Positions 24,301-31,764 of a stretch of DNA of 64,000 bases are shown piece after piece (the first letter of the stretch is position 1; the number at the start of each line of letters is the position of its first letter). The stretch spans positions 947,001 to 1,011,000 of the forward strand of contig CM074194.1 of assembly GCA_037179385.1 (NCBI GenBank), given 5' to 3'. This DNA comes from Holothuria scabra (Eukaryota > Echinodermata > Holothuroidea > Aspidochirotida > Holothuriidae). The notes beneath the pieces were generated by a model that did not search any database, was not told the DNA's origin, and worked only from the letters and a program-made list of their open reading frames with translations. A program made the translations under genes and the position numbers.

Positions 24301-26800
24301 GTCCAATATGTCAATTTTGGTGAGCAACGGGTGCGAAATAACGGCCAATCAGGGGTAAAAATGCCAGCCTTTTATAAAAGCCATGCCGATGAACCAAAAC
24401 TTTCGAAGCAGAAATTATGGTGATATAAAGCCAATGTGACCACTATCAGTAGATGAAACTTTGTACAAATGTGAGTTTTAGTGCTAATATTTTTGCGCCA
24501 ACTTACAGAAATTGTGTTGACTAATTTGACTCAAAAGTGTCACCATTTTGCGTCTAGGGACTTGCATAAGTCACAAAATTTCCATTATACCCCTCCCCCA
24601 GGCGGCGATCTACCTATGGAAGCATCAGATGTGCAACATTTAATTCTAAACCCTGCTTCCCACCCAACTTCCCTACCCGATAGTTGAGAACTGGTACTGC
24701 TTCAATACCGGTTCTGTGTGTTTTACAATACCGGTACCAATATTTTCACAGTACCGCCCAACCCTAGGCCCTGGTGAGTTACGATTAGCTATGCTGTACT
24801 GTACGGTGATAACCTGCTATTACCAAGTGTTCTGGATCTGGATCTGGAAAAATACTGCACAACACTCCTGGTGGAGTCAAACGTGCAGGGTTGAGTGTGT
24901 GCATTTAGTTAGTCGTCCCCTCTGAGGATCCTCATGGCTGAGCTCTTGAACTGCTTGGGGTCCTCGAGATCTGTAATGTTCTGGGGGAGTAGGTCCCAGT
25001 CTCTGACAGTCCAAGGAAAGTAACTGTATTTGTAGCAGTCCTTATTGGTTGGTATATTTGTAAAGCTATTAGAATGGTGATGCCTGGAGGGCCGACGGCT
25101 TGTTCAATACAGTACGTACTGTATGCATGTGGCAAGCAACAACCTTATTCTGTTGCATGGTTGTACCATGAGTCAGTCACTCCATGGAAATTTTACCAAA
25201 AATGTATTTATTTTAAGCAAATATTCAATTTATAGTTTATTCCATGTTCTTAAAAGCCTCCTTCCTGATAATCCTCGAAGTGAGAGTGTTTTTCTCTTAC
25301 AAACATTTCAGAAAAGAAGAAATTTTGGCTCTAACTGGGTTTCTGTACCCAATTACGTGACAAGTAAGGTTACTAGTTAGGGTTAAGTACACAAAGTAAT
25401 GAGGTTTGGGTTCAGTGTTGTCCTTCAGTGGATGTAGTAGTTTGTTTGGAAAGCAGTTTAAAGTTTGGTTTCGCCAAATGGCCCTTTGCCAAAGGGTCAG
25501 GAGGACTTTAGCTAACAAGGTTAGGGTTAAGTACGCACAGTAAATAGGGTTGGGTTACGTACACATAGTAATACTGGGTTAGGTTTAGGGATTGGGATAC
25601 AAACATGCATGTGCATACCTAAGCATAGGTATGCCACTTAAGGGTATGGAAACCCAATTGGTACAGAGATTCCTAACAAGTTTTGGGTGCCCTTGTTTTG
25701 GCAAGTGTAATTTGATTTGGTCACCCAAACGTTTCCTTACTTCTAAAAGAGTGATATTGAAATATTTTGAACAAAATGATGTCAAAATAAAGAAGAATCA
25801 TCAAACTGTGGAAGATCATTGCTATTAGTGAACCACAGACACATTTCAAATATGTTTGTATTTTTGGCTCTTATTTAGAATCCGTGCCCGGAACTGCGTC
25901 ATAGCTGTAGGGTTAGGGGTTACGTATGCATAGTAATAGGGTTAGGGTTACGTACGCATAGTAATAAGGTTAGGGTTACGTACGCTTAGTATAAGGGTTA
26001 CGTATGCATAGGTATAGGGTTAGGGTGGGCCATATGCAGGTGTACGCATGCATAGGAACTGTATATGTAGGGGTATATAAAGCTTTACGTATACGTATCT
26101 CATACTGTACATATATGTACACTCTCAAATACATACAGTTAGCTTTAGGTATACGTATATACGTATACCTATAGCTATATATAATAGTATTATTAGACAG
26201 TACTTATACTATTTTTAATCCATCCACCGGCAACAGCGCTCGTAGCGCAGCAGGCAAGCGCGTTGGTCTTAATGATAGAATTGCTATACCGCTAGGGTCG
26301 AGGGTTCGGGTCCCGGTACTAACAATGCTTTTCTTTCTTCCACAGCACTAACCATTCACTTCTTTCCACAGCACACACTCATAGAGCTGTTCCTCGAGTG
26401 AGGAAAAAAAGAAAAGGGTTTTTTACTTAAAAAAGAAAAAAAAAAAAAACTTTGAAGTTTCAGCGCCCTCTTTTGGATGTTGTGAAGTGAGTAAAATTAT
26501 GTCTACTTCCGGGCACGGATTCTAAATTAGTACCGTATTTTTGAGTAGAATTTGTTCATTTAATAGTCAAAGAACCCCGGTGGCACTTTCGAAAGGCAGT
26601 GACCGTAACAGTAACGTTAGATACATTCACTAGCCTATACACCTTAAGTTACACTGCAGATATATGTCGCTGAACTAGTTACTGTAATATGAGCATTGCC
26701 GACAGATATCTACAGTGTATTATCAAACAACGTCGTTACCATTTCTCACCTTTCCTTCGGTCGTTTTACCGTTTCGAAGTAAAGTTACTCTTTGTTTCAT
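1259..26800 (-). CDS. KCTD9: KCTD9 orthologue, BTB and pentapeptide-repeat protein (C-terminus outside window)
   Basis: Nine coding exons, in minus-strand order: 26750-26800, 18441-18562, 16038-16081, 15219-15342, 14365-14423, 10934-11065, 8744-8907, 3829-3978 and 1259-1364. All have AG/GT borders and compatible phases, giving about 318 residues. The domain order matches KCTD9: an N-terminal KHA-like ubiquitin-fold region (about 1-72), a low-complexity linker, a BTB/T1 domain opening with WVTLNVGG near residue 100 and containing LIDRSPKYFEPILNYLRHGQ, then A(N/D)LXX pentapeptide repeats from about 233. Vertebrate KCTD9 is about 389 residues, so roughly 70 C-terminal residues are missing at the left edge. 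Family knowledge: KCTD BTB domains oligomerise and many recruit cullin-3 ubiquitin ligase; the pentapeptide region forms a right-handed beta-helix. The introns are large (about 25.5 kb for these nine exons) and loaded with transposable elements. No frameshift or internal stop was seen. Confidence 0.93.
2785..2905 (+). repeat. Dispersed repeat, copy 1 (partner near 40,026)
   Basis: Shares the stretch around CCATCCATGATA, followed by GAAATTGAAAGA-like, GGACCC(C/T)AG-like and CATCACTTG blocks, with 40,026-40,160. Both copies are open in the same plus frame over about 40 codons. The family is unrecognised. Confidence 0.6.
3055..3275 (-). mobile_element. tRNA-derived SINE copy A
   Basis: Shares a long block with copies near 9985, 19,845 and 46,690: TTACAGCCCAGTTTCCAACC, then CCAGTTGTGGCTCACT, then CTCCATTGCTTA. 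Read on the minus strand, the right end resembles a degenerate tRNA head, with GTAGAGCATTCGCC as the A-box side and CCGATTCCCAGG as the B-box side. It is inferred to be a tRNA-type SINE inserted in minus orientation. Confidence 0.65.
3829..3978 (-). CDS. KCTD9: KCTD9 coding exon 8 (pentapeptide repeats)
   Basis: Fifty codons of pentapeptide repeats, with units such as GADLA, RFINF, MADLS, ANLSG and TNLSF. The A(D/N)LXX pattern is clear. Acceptor ttttttcag, donor gtaagt, phase 0 at both ends. Confidence 0.95.
4636..4815. repeat. 49-bp tandem repeat with splice-site-like units
   Basis: Nearly identical units start at 4636, 4685, 4734 and 4783. On the minus (transcribed) strand the units contain AAAGGTAAGT, a consensus 5' splice site. 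The first three also contain GGTTTTGCAG, an acceptor-like site. Together these bound 22-nt intervals at 4646-4667, 4695-4716 and 4744-4765. The fourth unit keeps the donor but has lost the AG of the acceptor. Confidence 0.9.
6821..8483. mobile_element. Interrupted TTAAAGG-type TIR element
   Basis: The left end (6821 to about 6965) has TTAAAGGAGTAATCCTCTAA followed by CCCCAAACAG. The right end (about 8325-8483) has TTTGGAGTGAGAGGACTAGC and CTTTTAA. The ends match the compact copy at 61,502-62,106. The 1.3 kb between the recognisable halves may include later insertions. No transposase is visible, so this is a non-autonomous element. Confidence 0.6.
8744..8907 (-). CDS. KCTD9: KCTD9 coding exon 7 (BTB end and connector)
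   Basis: Fifty-four codons from VLEEAKFFGL to LNSELRCQ. The segment includes PPGDYTPITRREFI, equivalent to PPEDHSPISRKEF in vertebrate KCTD9. It links the BTB domain to the pentapeptide helix. The acceptor is attgtag and the donor gttggt. Phase 1 in, phase 0 out. Confidence 0.94.
9140..10550 (+). mobile_element. Decayed LINE (CR1/L2-like) ORF2 C-terminal part
   Basis: Translated fragments in shifting frames give the reverse transcriptase motif FADDTQLYF at about 9316-9345. Then come a NDSKAEVVHF-like region, a LGVYF segment, a YLDHCVSLLYG-like segment, and the terminal FSYFAPIPYNSLPKFIRNA followed by KLHKTYLF near 10,320. The 3' part includes AAGCACTTTGAGGCC and a (TTAT)n-like tail typical of this class. 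Internal stops, frameshifts and an inserted SINE at 9985-10,130 make it inactive. Confidence 0.85.
9985..10130 (-). mobile_element. tRNA-derived SINE copy B, nested in LINE
   Basis: Carries the SINE core (CAGCCCAGTTTCCAACCTAT, CCAGTTGTGGCTCACTGAAT, CCCTACTCCATTGCTTATGC). It lies between the middle and terminal coding fragments of the surrounding LINE, so it inserted after it. The tRNA-like head is truncated. Confidence 0.65.
10934..11065 (-). CDS. KCTD9: KCTD9 coding exon 6 (BTB core)
   Basis: Encodes the most conserved part of the BTB domain, including GAYLIDRSPKYFEPILNYLR and HGQLIVD. The acceptor follows ttttttattcag and the donor is gtaggt. Phase 1 in, phase 1 out. Confidence 0.95.
11178..12265. 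repeat. 156-bp tandem satellite with TGACCT half-site clusters
   Basis: About seven diverged copies with a constant 156-bp period: the TGACCTC landmark recurs at 11202, 11358, 11514, 11670, 11826, 11982 and 12138. Most copies contain TGACCT-N4-TGACCT-N1-TGACCT, and the rest of the unit includes TCTCAACATGA and TTTACAAGCCATTTTCG. The unit length is a multiple of three, so long but meaningless open frames run through it on both strands. A partial copy resumes at 12,331-12,394 after the (CA)n run. Confidence 0.93.
12269..12310. repeat. (CA)n microsatellite
   Basis: A nearly pure AC run with one T interruption, directly at the end of the 156-bp array after CAAGTGTCACAAACACAC. Confidence 0.97.
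12395..12437. repeat. Perfect 18-bp inverted repeat, 7-nt loop
   Basis: Arms 12395-12412 and 12420-12437 (CATTTTTGATTCCTTGCC and its exact complement) flank GTAGGCA. The hairpin sits exactly where the final partial 156-bp unit stops. Confidence 0.95.
12979..13014. repeat. (TG)n microsatellite
   Basis: A TG run with one TGAGTG interruption, preceded by a T-rich tract. Confidence 0.95.
13335..13614. mobile_element. hAT-like non-autonomous element (one clear end)
   Basis: The right end, read on the minus strand, is CAGGGTTGGCACACGTCTTG followed by GAAATCCCGGAAAAGTCAAG. This resembles the CAGGG-type termini and TTGGAAA/AAAAGTCAAGGAA sequence of common animal hAT-derived MITEs. The left boundary is not certain, and no transposase is present. 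Confidence 0.5.
13735..13860 (+). mobile_element. Short LINE-like fragment
   Basis: A plus frame reads DNLSLLPVHVLRMKFQLLT, resembling the L.WLPV..R..FKLL motif between the reverse transcriptase and C-terminus of CR1/L2 elements. It is flanked by stops and short, so the call is tentative. Confidence 0.4.
14365..14423 (-). CDS. KCTD9: KCTD9 coding exon 5 (BTB)
   Basis: Nineteen whole codons plus split ends, encoding STLCGRETDSMLARMFGTE. This corresponds to the STL..EPDSMLAHMF helix of the BTB domain. The acceptor is cctcag and the donor gtaggt. Phase 2 in, phase 1 out. Confidence 0.93.
14424..15218. other. KCTD9: KCTD9 intron 4
   Basis: AT-rich, with no gene. Contains only the 3' part of a SINE at about 15,085-15,170. 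Confidence 0.75.
15085..15170 (+). mobile_element. SINE tail fragment copy C
   Basis: The reverse complement of the common SINE core: GGTCGGAAACTGGGCCGTAA preceded by GGCCGGCTTGACTTGAACCA. Only the end away from the tRNA-like head is present. Confidence 0.6.
15219..15342 (-). CDS. KCTD9: KCTD9 coding exon 4 (linker and BTB start)
   Basis: Residues 74-113. A Ser/Asn-rich linker is followed by WVTLNVGGTIFTTT, the canonical first strand of a KCTD-type BTB/T1 domain. The acceptor is cttgcag and the donor gtatgt. Phase 1 in, phase 2 out. The linker is longer and less conserved than the rest. Confidence 0.93.
15343..16037. other. KCTD9: KCTD9 intron 3, nothing recognised
   Basis: An intron of about 0.7 kb with no repeat or gene that I can identify. 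Confidence 0.7.
16038..16081 (-). CDS. KCTD9: KCTD9 coding exon 3 (44 nt)
   Basis: A short exon encoding RDDDVLYMSEGEPFI with split codons at both ends, equivalent to RDDDVLFVCEGEPFI in vertebrate KCTD9. The acceptor is tgacag and the donor gtgagc. It is too short to be found by open-frame scanning and was identified by homology and phase (2 in, 1 out). Confidence 0.92.
17930..18135 (+). repeat. Dispersed CTGGGAAATGC repeat, copy 1
   Basis: Shares CTGGGAAATGCCATTTCC, a CGATTTTTC-like block, CATTTTCTGTACGCTC, GGGGGCGCTCTGCTTAGATA and GTCTCC with tandem copies at about 31,765-32,180 and a short copy at 56,565-56,640. The family is not identified and no coding potential is visible. Confidence 0.65.
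18366..18430 (+). mobile_element. SINE tail fragment copy D
   Basis: A diverged core: GAACTTAAACCAATTGGTAA, then CTGAGCCGTAAAACTACATC. It lacks the tRNA-like head. Confidence 0.5.
18441..18562 (-). CDS. KCTD9: KCTD9 coding exon 2 (KHA-like region)
   Basis: Residues 18-57 plus two bases of codon 58. It contains LGINATVIYNRYGGRIEDFD, matching the KCTD9 segment around IKATSVYNGKGGLIDD. The acceptor follows a pyrimidine tract ending cctacag; the donor is gtagag. Phase 0 in, phase 2 out. Confidence 0.92.
19845..20070 (-). mobile_element. tRNA-derived SINE copy E (most complete head)
   Basis: The core block (CTCAGTTTCTAACCCACTGG, CCAGTTGTGGCTTACTGGCT, CCCTACCCCATTGCTCATGC) is followed by GCCAAACTCCAGACCTCCCA. 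On the minus strand that gives a B-box-like arm, preceded by GTAGTTGGAGAATACGACTT as the A-box-like part. The family is the same as the copies at 3055, 9985 and 46,690. Confidence 0.65.
20318..20655. repeat. About 16-bp minisatellite, ACATGATCTATGTTAC
   Basis: Roughly twenty imperfect tandem units of ACATGATCTATGTTAC, with TTACTCAAGATCT variants, over about 340 bp. Confidence 0.95.
21372..21452. repeat. (TTACA/TTACG)n pentanucleotide-like run
   Basis: Consecutive ATTACATT, GTTACGTTACGTTACA and ATAACATTACATAA units form a degenerate microsatellite. Confidence 0.85.
21522..21583. repeat. 29-bp inverted repeat with 4-nt loop
   Basis: Arms at 21522-21550 and 21555-21583 pair at 28 of 29 positions around TGGT. 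The arm core is GGTCTATACCCACTTACC. Confidence 0.95.
21627..21720 (-). mobile_element. Possible LINE C-terminal fragment
   Basis: The minus frame ends AGLWNDLPLELHEIL, similar to the LWN.LP..(I/L)R motif at the end of CR1-like ORF2 proteins. It is short and unsupported by other motifs. Confidence 0.35.
21897..22217. mobile_element. hAT-like non-autonomous element
   Basis: Begins TAGGGCTGCCACGATAATCC and ends ATGGCTGCAGCCCTA. These are inverted copies of a TAGGGCTGC end, as in many hAT elements. The flanking octamers TACTATAT and CACTTTAT match at six of eight positions, consistent with a diverged 8-bp target duplication. No transposase. Confidence 0.65.
24922..25090 (-). mobile_element. LINE ORF2 C-terminal fragment
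   Basis: A minus frame reads YFPWTVRDWDLLPQNITDLE followed by DPKQFK, matching the FFPRT(I/V)RDWN.LP....FK end of CR1/RTE-like ORF2 proteins. Nothing upstream of it is preserved. Confidence 0.75.
25375..25590 (+). repeat. Telomere-like degenerate repeat, outside the TIR element
   Basis: Imperfect units such as GTTAGGGTTAAGTACGCACA and GGGTTACGTACACATAGTAA. The same unit continues inside the TIR element at 25,905-26,030. Confidence 0.75.
25905..26030 (+). repeat. Telomere-like TAGGGTTACGTACGCATAGT repeat
   Basis: Four to five units of (T)TAGGGTTACGTA(C/T)GCATAGTA. The GGGTTAGGG pieces resemble telomeric TTAGGG, but each unit also carries ACGTACGCATAG, so this is a distinct repeat. Confidence 0.9.
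26147..26170. repeat. 24-bp perfect palindrome
   Basis: AGGTATACGTAT followed by its exact complement ATACGTATACCT, with no loop, inside the 653-bp element. Confidence 0.95.
26232..26322 (+). other. tRNA-like degenerate segment
   Basis: TAGCGCAGCAGGCAAGCG fits an A box and GGGTTCGGGTCC a degraded B box at suitable spacing. The expected acceptor stem (GCGCTCG) has no partner at the 3' side and only three T-stem pairs form. It is best read as a tRNA-derived remnant carried within the TIR element, not a functional tRNA. Confidence 0.55.
26750..26800 (-). CDS. KCTD9: KCTD9 coding exon 1
   Basis: Encodes residues 1-17, starting MKQRVTLLRNGK, which aligns with the start of vertebrate KCTD9. The exon ends GGAAAG before donor gtgaga in phase 0. 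The reading frame stays open upstream to about 27064 with another Met, so a longer N-terminus is formally possible. The start at 26800 is chosen by homology. Confidence 0.88.
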
Positions 26801-27754
26801 TTTATCTGAATTATTGAAATGCACAATACTGCTGAAGAATATTCCAAAATGGTAGAAAAAACTGTAACTCTGGTTTTCTTTTCGACGTTTTCTCTGCTTC
26901 TGCATGAGCAATCGAAGAGTGATACTATCAACACACTGTAGCCTGCAAAAGTAGAACGTTTGTTGAAGTTGGATTGAAAAGGATTTGACAGAAATATATA
27001 CCAAAGCTGTTACGCAGTTCAGGGCGTGTGTTCGACATGCATGACTCATAATTGGCTCGGCCAAAATTGCAACTTTGAGCCATGTTTAAATGTCACAGGA
27101 AAGTACTTTTTTAAAGGTAGTTACGAATGCTACTGTAAAAAGACATCTCTCTCCTTTGCTGATGAAAGTGCACTTTTCTACAGGCTCATTTTTGCCATTT
27201 CATTCTTCAAGGATGACCTGAAATGGCCGGAGGACCTGAAATGGGCCGAGTTACAGGAAATGCCCATTAGCCAGAATTTAGAAAAAGTCCAACACAACTG
27301 ATCCTCTTCACTCTGTGCAGCTCATCAACTTTCTGGCAGACATCAACCTTATCTTGACTTCTGAGACCTTACAAGTTGAAAGTCACCTGTGCCTGACACA
27401 CTAAAAAGCTGTGCTGGGCCAATAGGATGCACTCCCCCAGTAAATCGATAAGGTGGCCTAATTCTTCTTACCCGAGTTGCCATTGGCAAGTCGGGTAAGA
27501 GTAGGTAATGGGAATTCCTGTCATGTGGCAAACTTGACTGCACGTGGCAGTGCAGGTGGAAAGGGGACATGTCCCCAATATTTTTTTGACTAGGGGTACA
27601 TCATATCAAATGCCCCTCAATGTTTGAGGCATGGAGAAATTAATATGTGTAGCCAATTTAGTTTTCGTCTAATCAGGGGTTACCTGCAAGACGCTGGCCC
27701 TGAAAGGTTCGCCAGGCATGCAGACGGAAGATCCGCGAGACCGAAACTGCATTT
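26801..27754. other. Upstream region of KCTD9
   Basis: The likely KCTD9 5' UTR and promoter lie here. No TATA box or CpG island is obvious, and the transcription start cannot be placed. Open frames at 27,026-27,301 (+) and 27,349-27,570 (-) show no domain I recognise. Confidence 0.5.
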
Positions 27755-28786
27755 CATGCTGGTTCTGGTTCTGGTGAGTTACTGCATAATCTCCACAAGC
27801 GGGATGTAACATGCGGGCACAGAAGGCTGAGCAGCAAACTAACTGAATTACTAAAATGCGCTCTACTAAAAATTTCATTAAGACTCATGGAACCCAATCC
27901 AGACTTAAGAGCATTCACAGTGGGGGCATCCCTAACACTGGGGGGGAGGCAATTCCATCCCAGCCAAAATGCCCAGCTGGGCCCCAACTGGGTTTCAGCT
28001 GGGCTACTTGTTGGGCCCCAGCTGGGGCCCATCCGTGTTTGTCAGGTGCTCCCACGTGGGGCCCAACTGGGCTAGCCTTTCCCAGCTGAAGCCCAGCTGT
28101 GACCCGCTTCAATAACTGAAGCCTAGCTGGGCTTCAGCTGGGCTTCAGCTGGGAAAGGCTAGTCCACTTGGGCCCCACGTGGGAACACCTGACAAACACG
28201 GATGGGCCCCAGCTGGGGCCCAGCAAGTAGCCCAGCTGAAACCCAGTTGGGGCCCAGCTGGGCATGTTGGCTGGGATTCAGCAAAAGTCCTAGGGAACAG
28301 TGAATGTTTATAACAATCTTTGTGGGATGAAAGTTTCACAAAAGAACTAGATGTGCTCTAGTAGACACACCTCTAGAGGGAACTGACTGGTATGGATCGG
28401 TATCAATTGCAACTAATTTATTAATTGACTTACAAAAAAGGGTCAATCTTTGGGCTGCCCTCCTATGCTCCAGTGATTCTCAGTCCAAACTAGAAATCAC
28501 ATCTGTGACGCTGGCCTTTTGTCTAGAGTTTTTACAGACAAATCTTGCACTCACGGCGCTGGACCCCTTCAAGCTAGTTTTTCAAGTCTTTCTGGTCACG
28601 GTAGGGGTCCCAGACAGAGGTGCTATATTCAAGCCATGGTCTTACTAAGGTTTTATACGCCACTACTTTTACGCGAGACCGGAAGTATCTCAATTATATG
28701 GCGGTCATAAATGCGTTCAGATCAATTAGCCCAGATTGATTCCCTTCATAAAAGTATTACAGCATTTGTTGAGATTCAGAAGTCGT
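27755..28786 (-). mobile_element. LINE ORF2 C-terminal half, split by a MITE
   Basis: Minus-strand fragments in order: YKTLVRPWLEYSTSVWDPY (near 28,640), GVQRRE, YKHSLFPRTFAE up to 28,278, then after a 317-bp insertion WNCLPPSVRDAPTVNALKSG down to about 27,880. This is the canonical order of CR1-like ORF2 ends. Stops and frameshifts show it is dead. The inserted element is listed separately. Confidence 0.85.
27959..28275. mobile_element. Palindromic MITE copy 1 (CCCAGCC ends)
   Basis: Nearly the whole element is an inverted repeat centred near 28,115. The ends are CCCAGCCAAAATGCCCAGCT and AGCTGGGCATGTTGGCTGGG; the arms contain GTGTTTGTCAGGTG and GGGCCCCAGCTGGGGCCCAT blocks. An AT dinucleotide flanks both sides (27957-27958 and 28276-28277), read as a 2-bp target duplication. 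It interrupts a LINE coding frame and has no coding capacity. Confidence 0.88.
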
Positions 28787-28788
28787 TA

Positions 28789-28973
28789 CCCAGCCAACAT
28801 GCCGACTGGACTCCAGCTGGGCTACTTGCTGGTCCCCAGCTGGGACCCATTCGTGTTTGTCAGGTGTTCCCACATGGGGCCCAACTGGGCTAGCCTTTCC
28901 CAGCTGATTCCCAGTTGAAGCCCAACTGGGCCCAGCTTCAACAACTGAAGCCTAGCTGGGCATGTTGGCTGGG
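28789..28973. mobile_element. Palindromic MITE copy 2 (CCCAGCC ends)
   Basis: The same ends (CCCAGCCAACATGCC and its complement) and the same TTCGTGTTTGTCAGGTGTTC and GGGCTAGCCTTTCCCAGCTG blocks as copy 1. It is internally deleted to 185 bp. A TA dinucleotide flanks both sides (28787-28788 and 28974-28975). Confidence 0.88.
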
Positions 28974-28979
28974 TAAAGG

Positions 28980-31760
28980 AATGGGGTTTGAGGGGTGGGT
29001 CTAGGTTGAGCTTGGATCCCTGGCACCCTTCGCACACATCCTCATCTCGGAGCCCTTAACCTAGGCGAACTTCAGTAAAGGGAAGTCCGGGACTTACGGG
29101 ACCATAACAAACTAACCCAGACCCCCGAATTTGTTAACTTCAATATTTTACTTAGAAATTTTTGCAACTTGAATGGTGGATATTTTTTGATTTCCCAATC
29201 TAAAAGTGGAGAGACGCATTTTCAATATGGCTAACCGCATCATGCCGAGCAACCACCTTCAAAAATACTGAAGAACTGATTTGTATTCCCACGTATATTG
29301 TGACTAGAATCGACATCATTGACAGTGGCTAAATTAGATCACCAAATGAATCTTAGCTTGAATCATAAAAATAGTGAAATTATTAACGAAGATAAAAATG
29401 CCGGAAAAGAGTTGAAAATTTCCAGATCAATCTGTCAAATTATTGATGTTTGGGACAAAAAAAAAATATCAAATAGGTACGCTATGTTCCGGAAGTAACG
29501 AAAAGCATGTTTATAACTACAAACGAGCATTATTTTCTGATATTTTCAGCAGTGAAATACACTTCTACTCTCCATTTGCGCTGTGCACCTGGTAGACATT
29601 ACAAGGTCAGTTTGTGGTTTGCCGGCGGTTTTCTTTCGCTCAAAAATCGGCCAAGTCACGACGCCCAGTTTCAAAGGCCAGAATTCTCTAATTCTTTTTT
29701 GAACTTTAACTCCTTCATGGCGTCCTATTTCAAAATTATTTGCACCAATCGATTTGTCTCATCGCATTCTTTTCAGAAAACCACACACTTTAGCTCATAT
29801 ATAAATAACGCTTGTGATCACAGGGTTTTTATCTAATCTGTAATTCACATTCAGTCCCATGAACCTTAATTCGATACCTTCGGACTCGCGGACCTTGTCT
29901 CAGGGACATTCGGTCTCGCGAGTGGTAACCGTTTTACTCATGTCGGTTGTTATTTTATTGTCGACTCGGTTTCGTTATTTTATTGTCGCCTAAGTTCATA
30001 AAAAAGATCTTATTCATAAAAAGATGGGTCTGTCGCAGATGGATCATGACCAGAGCGACATTCAATATATATTGCGATTGATGTGACATGTAGACTTTCG
30101 CGTGCTTTCTTTACAGGTACAGTTGATTTACACCAGGGAGTTGTCTTACAACTCCTTGTTTAAACTGTTGACTGCATAAAAGTAGTTTTCGAAAACAGCC
30201 TATAAGCAGTCGTGCAGATGTGAATCTAAGGAAATGCATCATCATTAAGTCTATAAATGTGGTGTAATGAAAATCTTATATGCATATTCAGAAGCGATAC
30301 TCTTCCTACCTTTGGTCTTTATAGACATACCAGGGCATATGGGGGTAGTAGGATTGAGCATTTGCCCTAGACCCTTTTTACTCCCTTCCAGTATTGTTCT
30401 GCTGCAAGTAGGAGGGCGAGGTTACGATCTTATGGCCTGTTTGCGTATTATTTTGTAGCGAGAGGGAGTTATTTTAAATCAATTTACTTCCGCTTGTGAA
30501 CGGACCCTGCACGCCAAGTTGAACCCCAAGTTTCGGCAATCCCTGATTGAACGTTGGTGAGAGAGGAGTCTGGCCGAGCGGTGGCCGAAATTTAGCGCGT
30601 TTTTCAGAAGTATTTGGTGTGCAGGCCAAGTTAAGGAGGTAAGACTGGGCTGTGAAGTACTGGTATAAAGAGGCTGGTAACCCGCTGACTGAATATCTCT
30701 GCCTTGGTCTTGGCCGACGGATGGGTTGAGGCGGTTTTAATTAGCCATTCCTTTTGGGACTGTTACATTGCTTTCTACTCCATTGTGTAAACCGTATGCT
30801 GTGACATCACTGATGCGTCAATGTCTTGTCACCGCCCCCACCGGTAGTGGTCTCCATGTGAGCCATATCGCGCGCATTTCCGATTCCCTACATAAAAGTT
30901 TTCCTTTTGATGCTGTATGGAAGATTCTTTATTCAGTCAATATATCACATTGGACAGAAAATATTTAGTGTCTCAGTGAATAGTTCAGGGAATTGACAAA
31001 AGGAACAATCCGGTGCCGTTCTTTTTTAAGGCCAAGTATGGACCTCAAGTATATTTTTTAGAAGAAAGTTAACTTCTTAATTTGCTAGATGATATTTGAT
31101 TATCACCAAAGTCAGAAGGAGCCATTTAGCTGATTTTTTTAACATGCAGTCCACTGGACCACACAGGGGGTATTGAGCTATACCCAGGCTCATGGATGAC
31201 CTTTTTTTTATTTTTTAGATGCTAAAAATACTTACTGCAATAGCACAGACTTTATCTCAAAAGGTAGTAGCATATTAGGCACCATATTGCATGTAAGGAC
31301 TCACAATTTCTCAACAATTTTCAAAGGGGAAGGATTGTGTCCCTACAAGGCCCCCTTAGTGATGCTATTTTTATTTTAAATTTTGTAAAATTCCATATTT
31401 TTCTTCAAAAGGTAGCATCTGTGGCACCGATTGCATGCATAGACGTATGAGACGGGACAGGGGAGCGGAGGGTGTTCAGGTGCGGTGAGCAACATAGTTT
31501 CACATTTAAAATGCAAAAGATGTTAAGAGTAAAATAATTTATATTCAAGAGTTCGGGCAGTCAAATTTAGACAATTTCTTCAATTCAGCGTTTCTTTAAT
31601 TTAGCCATTAGTCACGACAGAGAAACATTAGCATATTTTCAATTCCGTTGTAAAGTTTCCCTCAGAAGATTCAAGATCATTTAGTCTAATGGTCAAATGG
31701 TAGTGGTAAATATTTTGTGGTAATTTTCTAATCACTTAGCAAGCTGTTGACATTTTTATT
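28980..31760. other. Intergenic, no gene recognised
   Basis: About 2.8 kb without recognisable exons or repeats. The plus open frame at 29,507-29,836 (109 codons) lacks any known motif and is probably chance. Confidence 0.55.
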
Positions 31761-31764
31761 ATTG

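Larger units (their letters stand above)
25874..26526. mobile_element. 653-bp TIR element with TTA target duplication
   Basis: Perfect 20-bp terminal inverted repeats TTTAGAATCCGTGCCCGGAA at 25874-25893 and 26507-26526, flanked on both sides by TTA (25871-25873 and 26527-26529). A 3-bp TWA duplication is characteristic of PIF/Harbinger elements, so a Harbinger-like MITE is inferred. The interior carries telomere-like repeats, a 24-bp palindrome and a tRNA-like segment, with no transposase. Confidence 0.85.
18563..26749. other. KCTD9: KCTD9 intron 1 (8.2 kb)
   Basis: No coding exon found. It holds a SINE, a 16-bp minisatellite, a (TTACA)-like run, a 29-bp hairpin, a hAT-like element, LINE pieces and a 653-bp TIR element, each listed separately. 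Between 22,220 and 24,920 I recognise nothing definite; a TATAAA-like sequence in GCTTATAAAGC near 23,766 has no supported transcript. Confidence 0.7.

Noticed and set aside
26232..26322. Functional tRNA gene
   Set aside because: A- and B-box-like motifs are present, but the acceptor stem has no partner and only three T-stem pairs form; it lies inside a TIR element, so it is a tRNA-derived remnant.
30566..30600. Class II tRNA start (GTCTGGCCGAGCGGTGGCCG)
   Set aside because: The A box fits a Ser/Leu tRNA, but there is no B box or closing acceptor stem within the next 120 bases.
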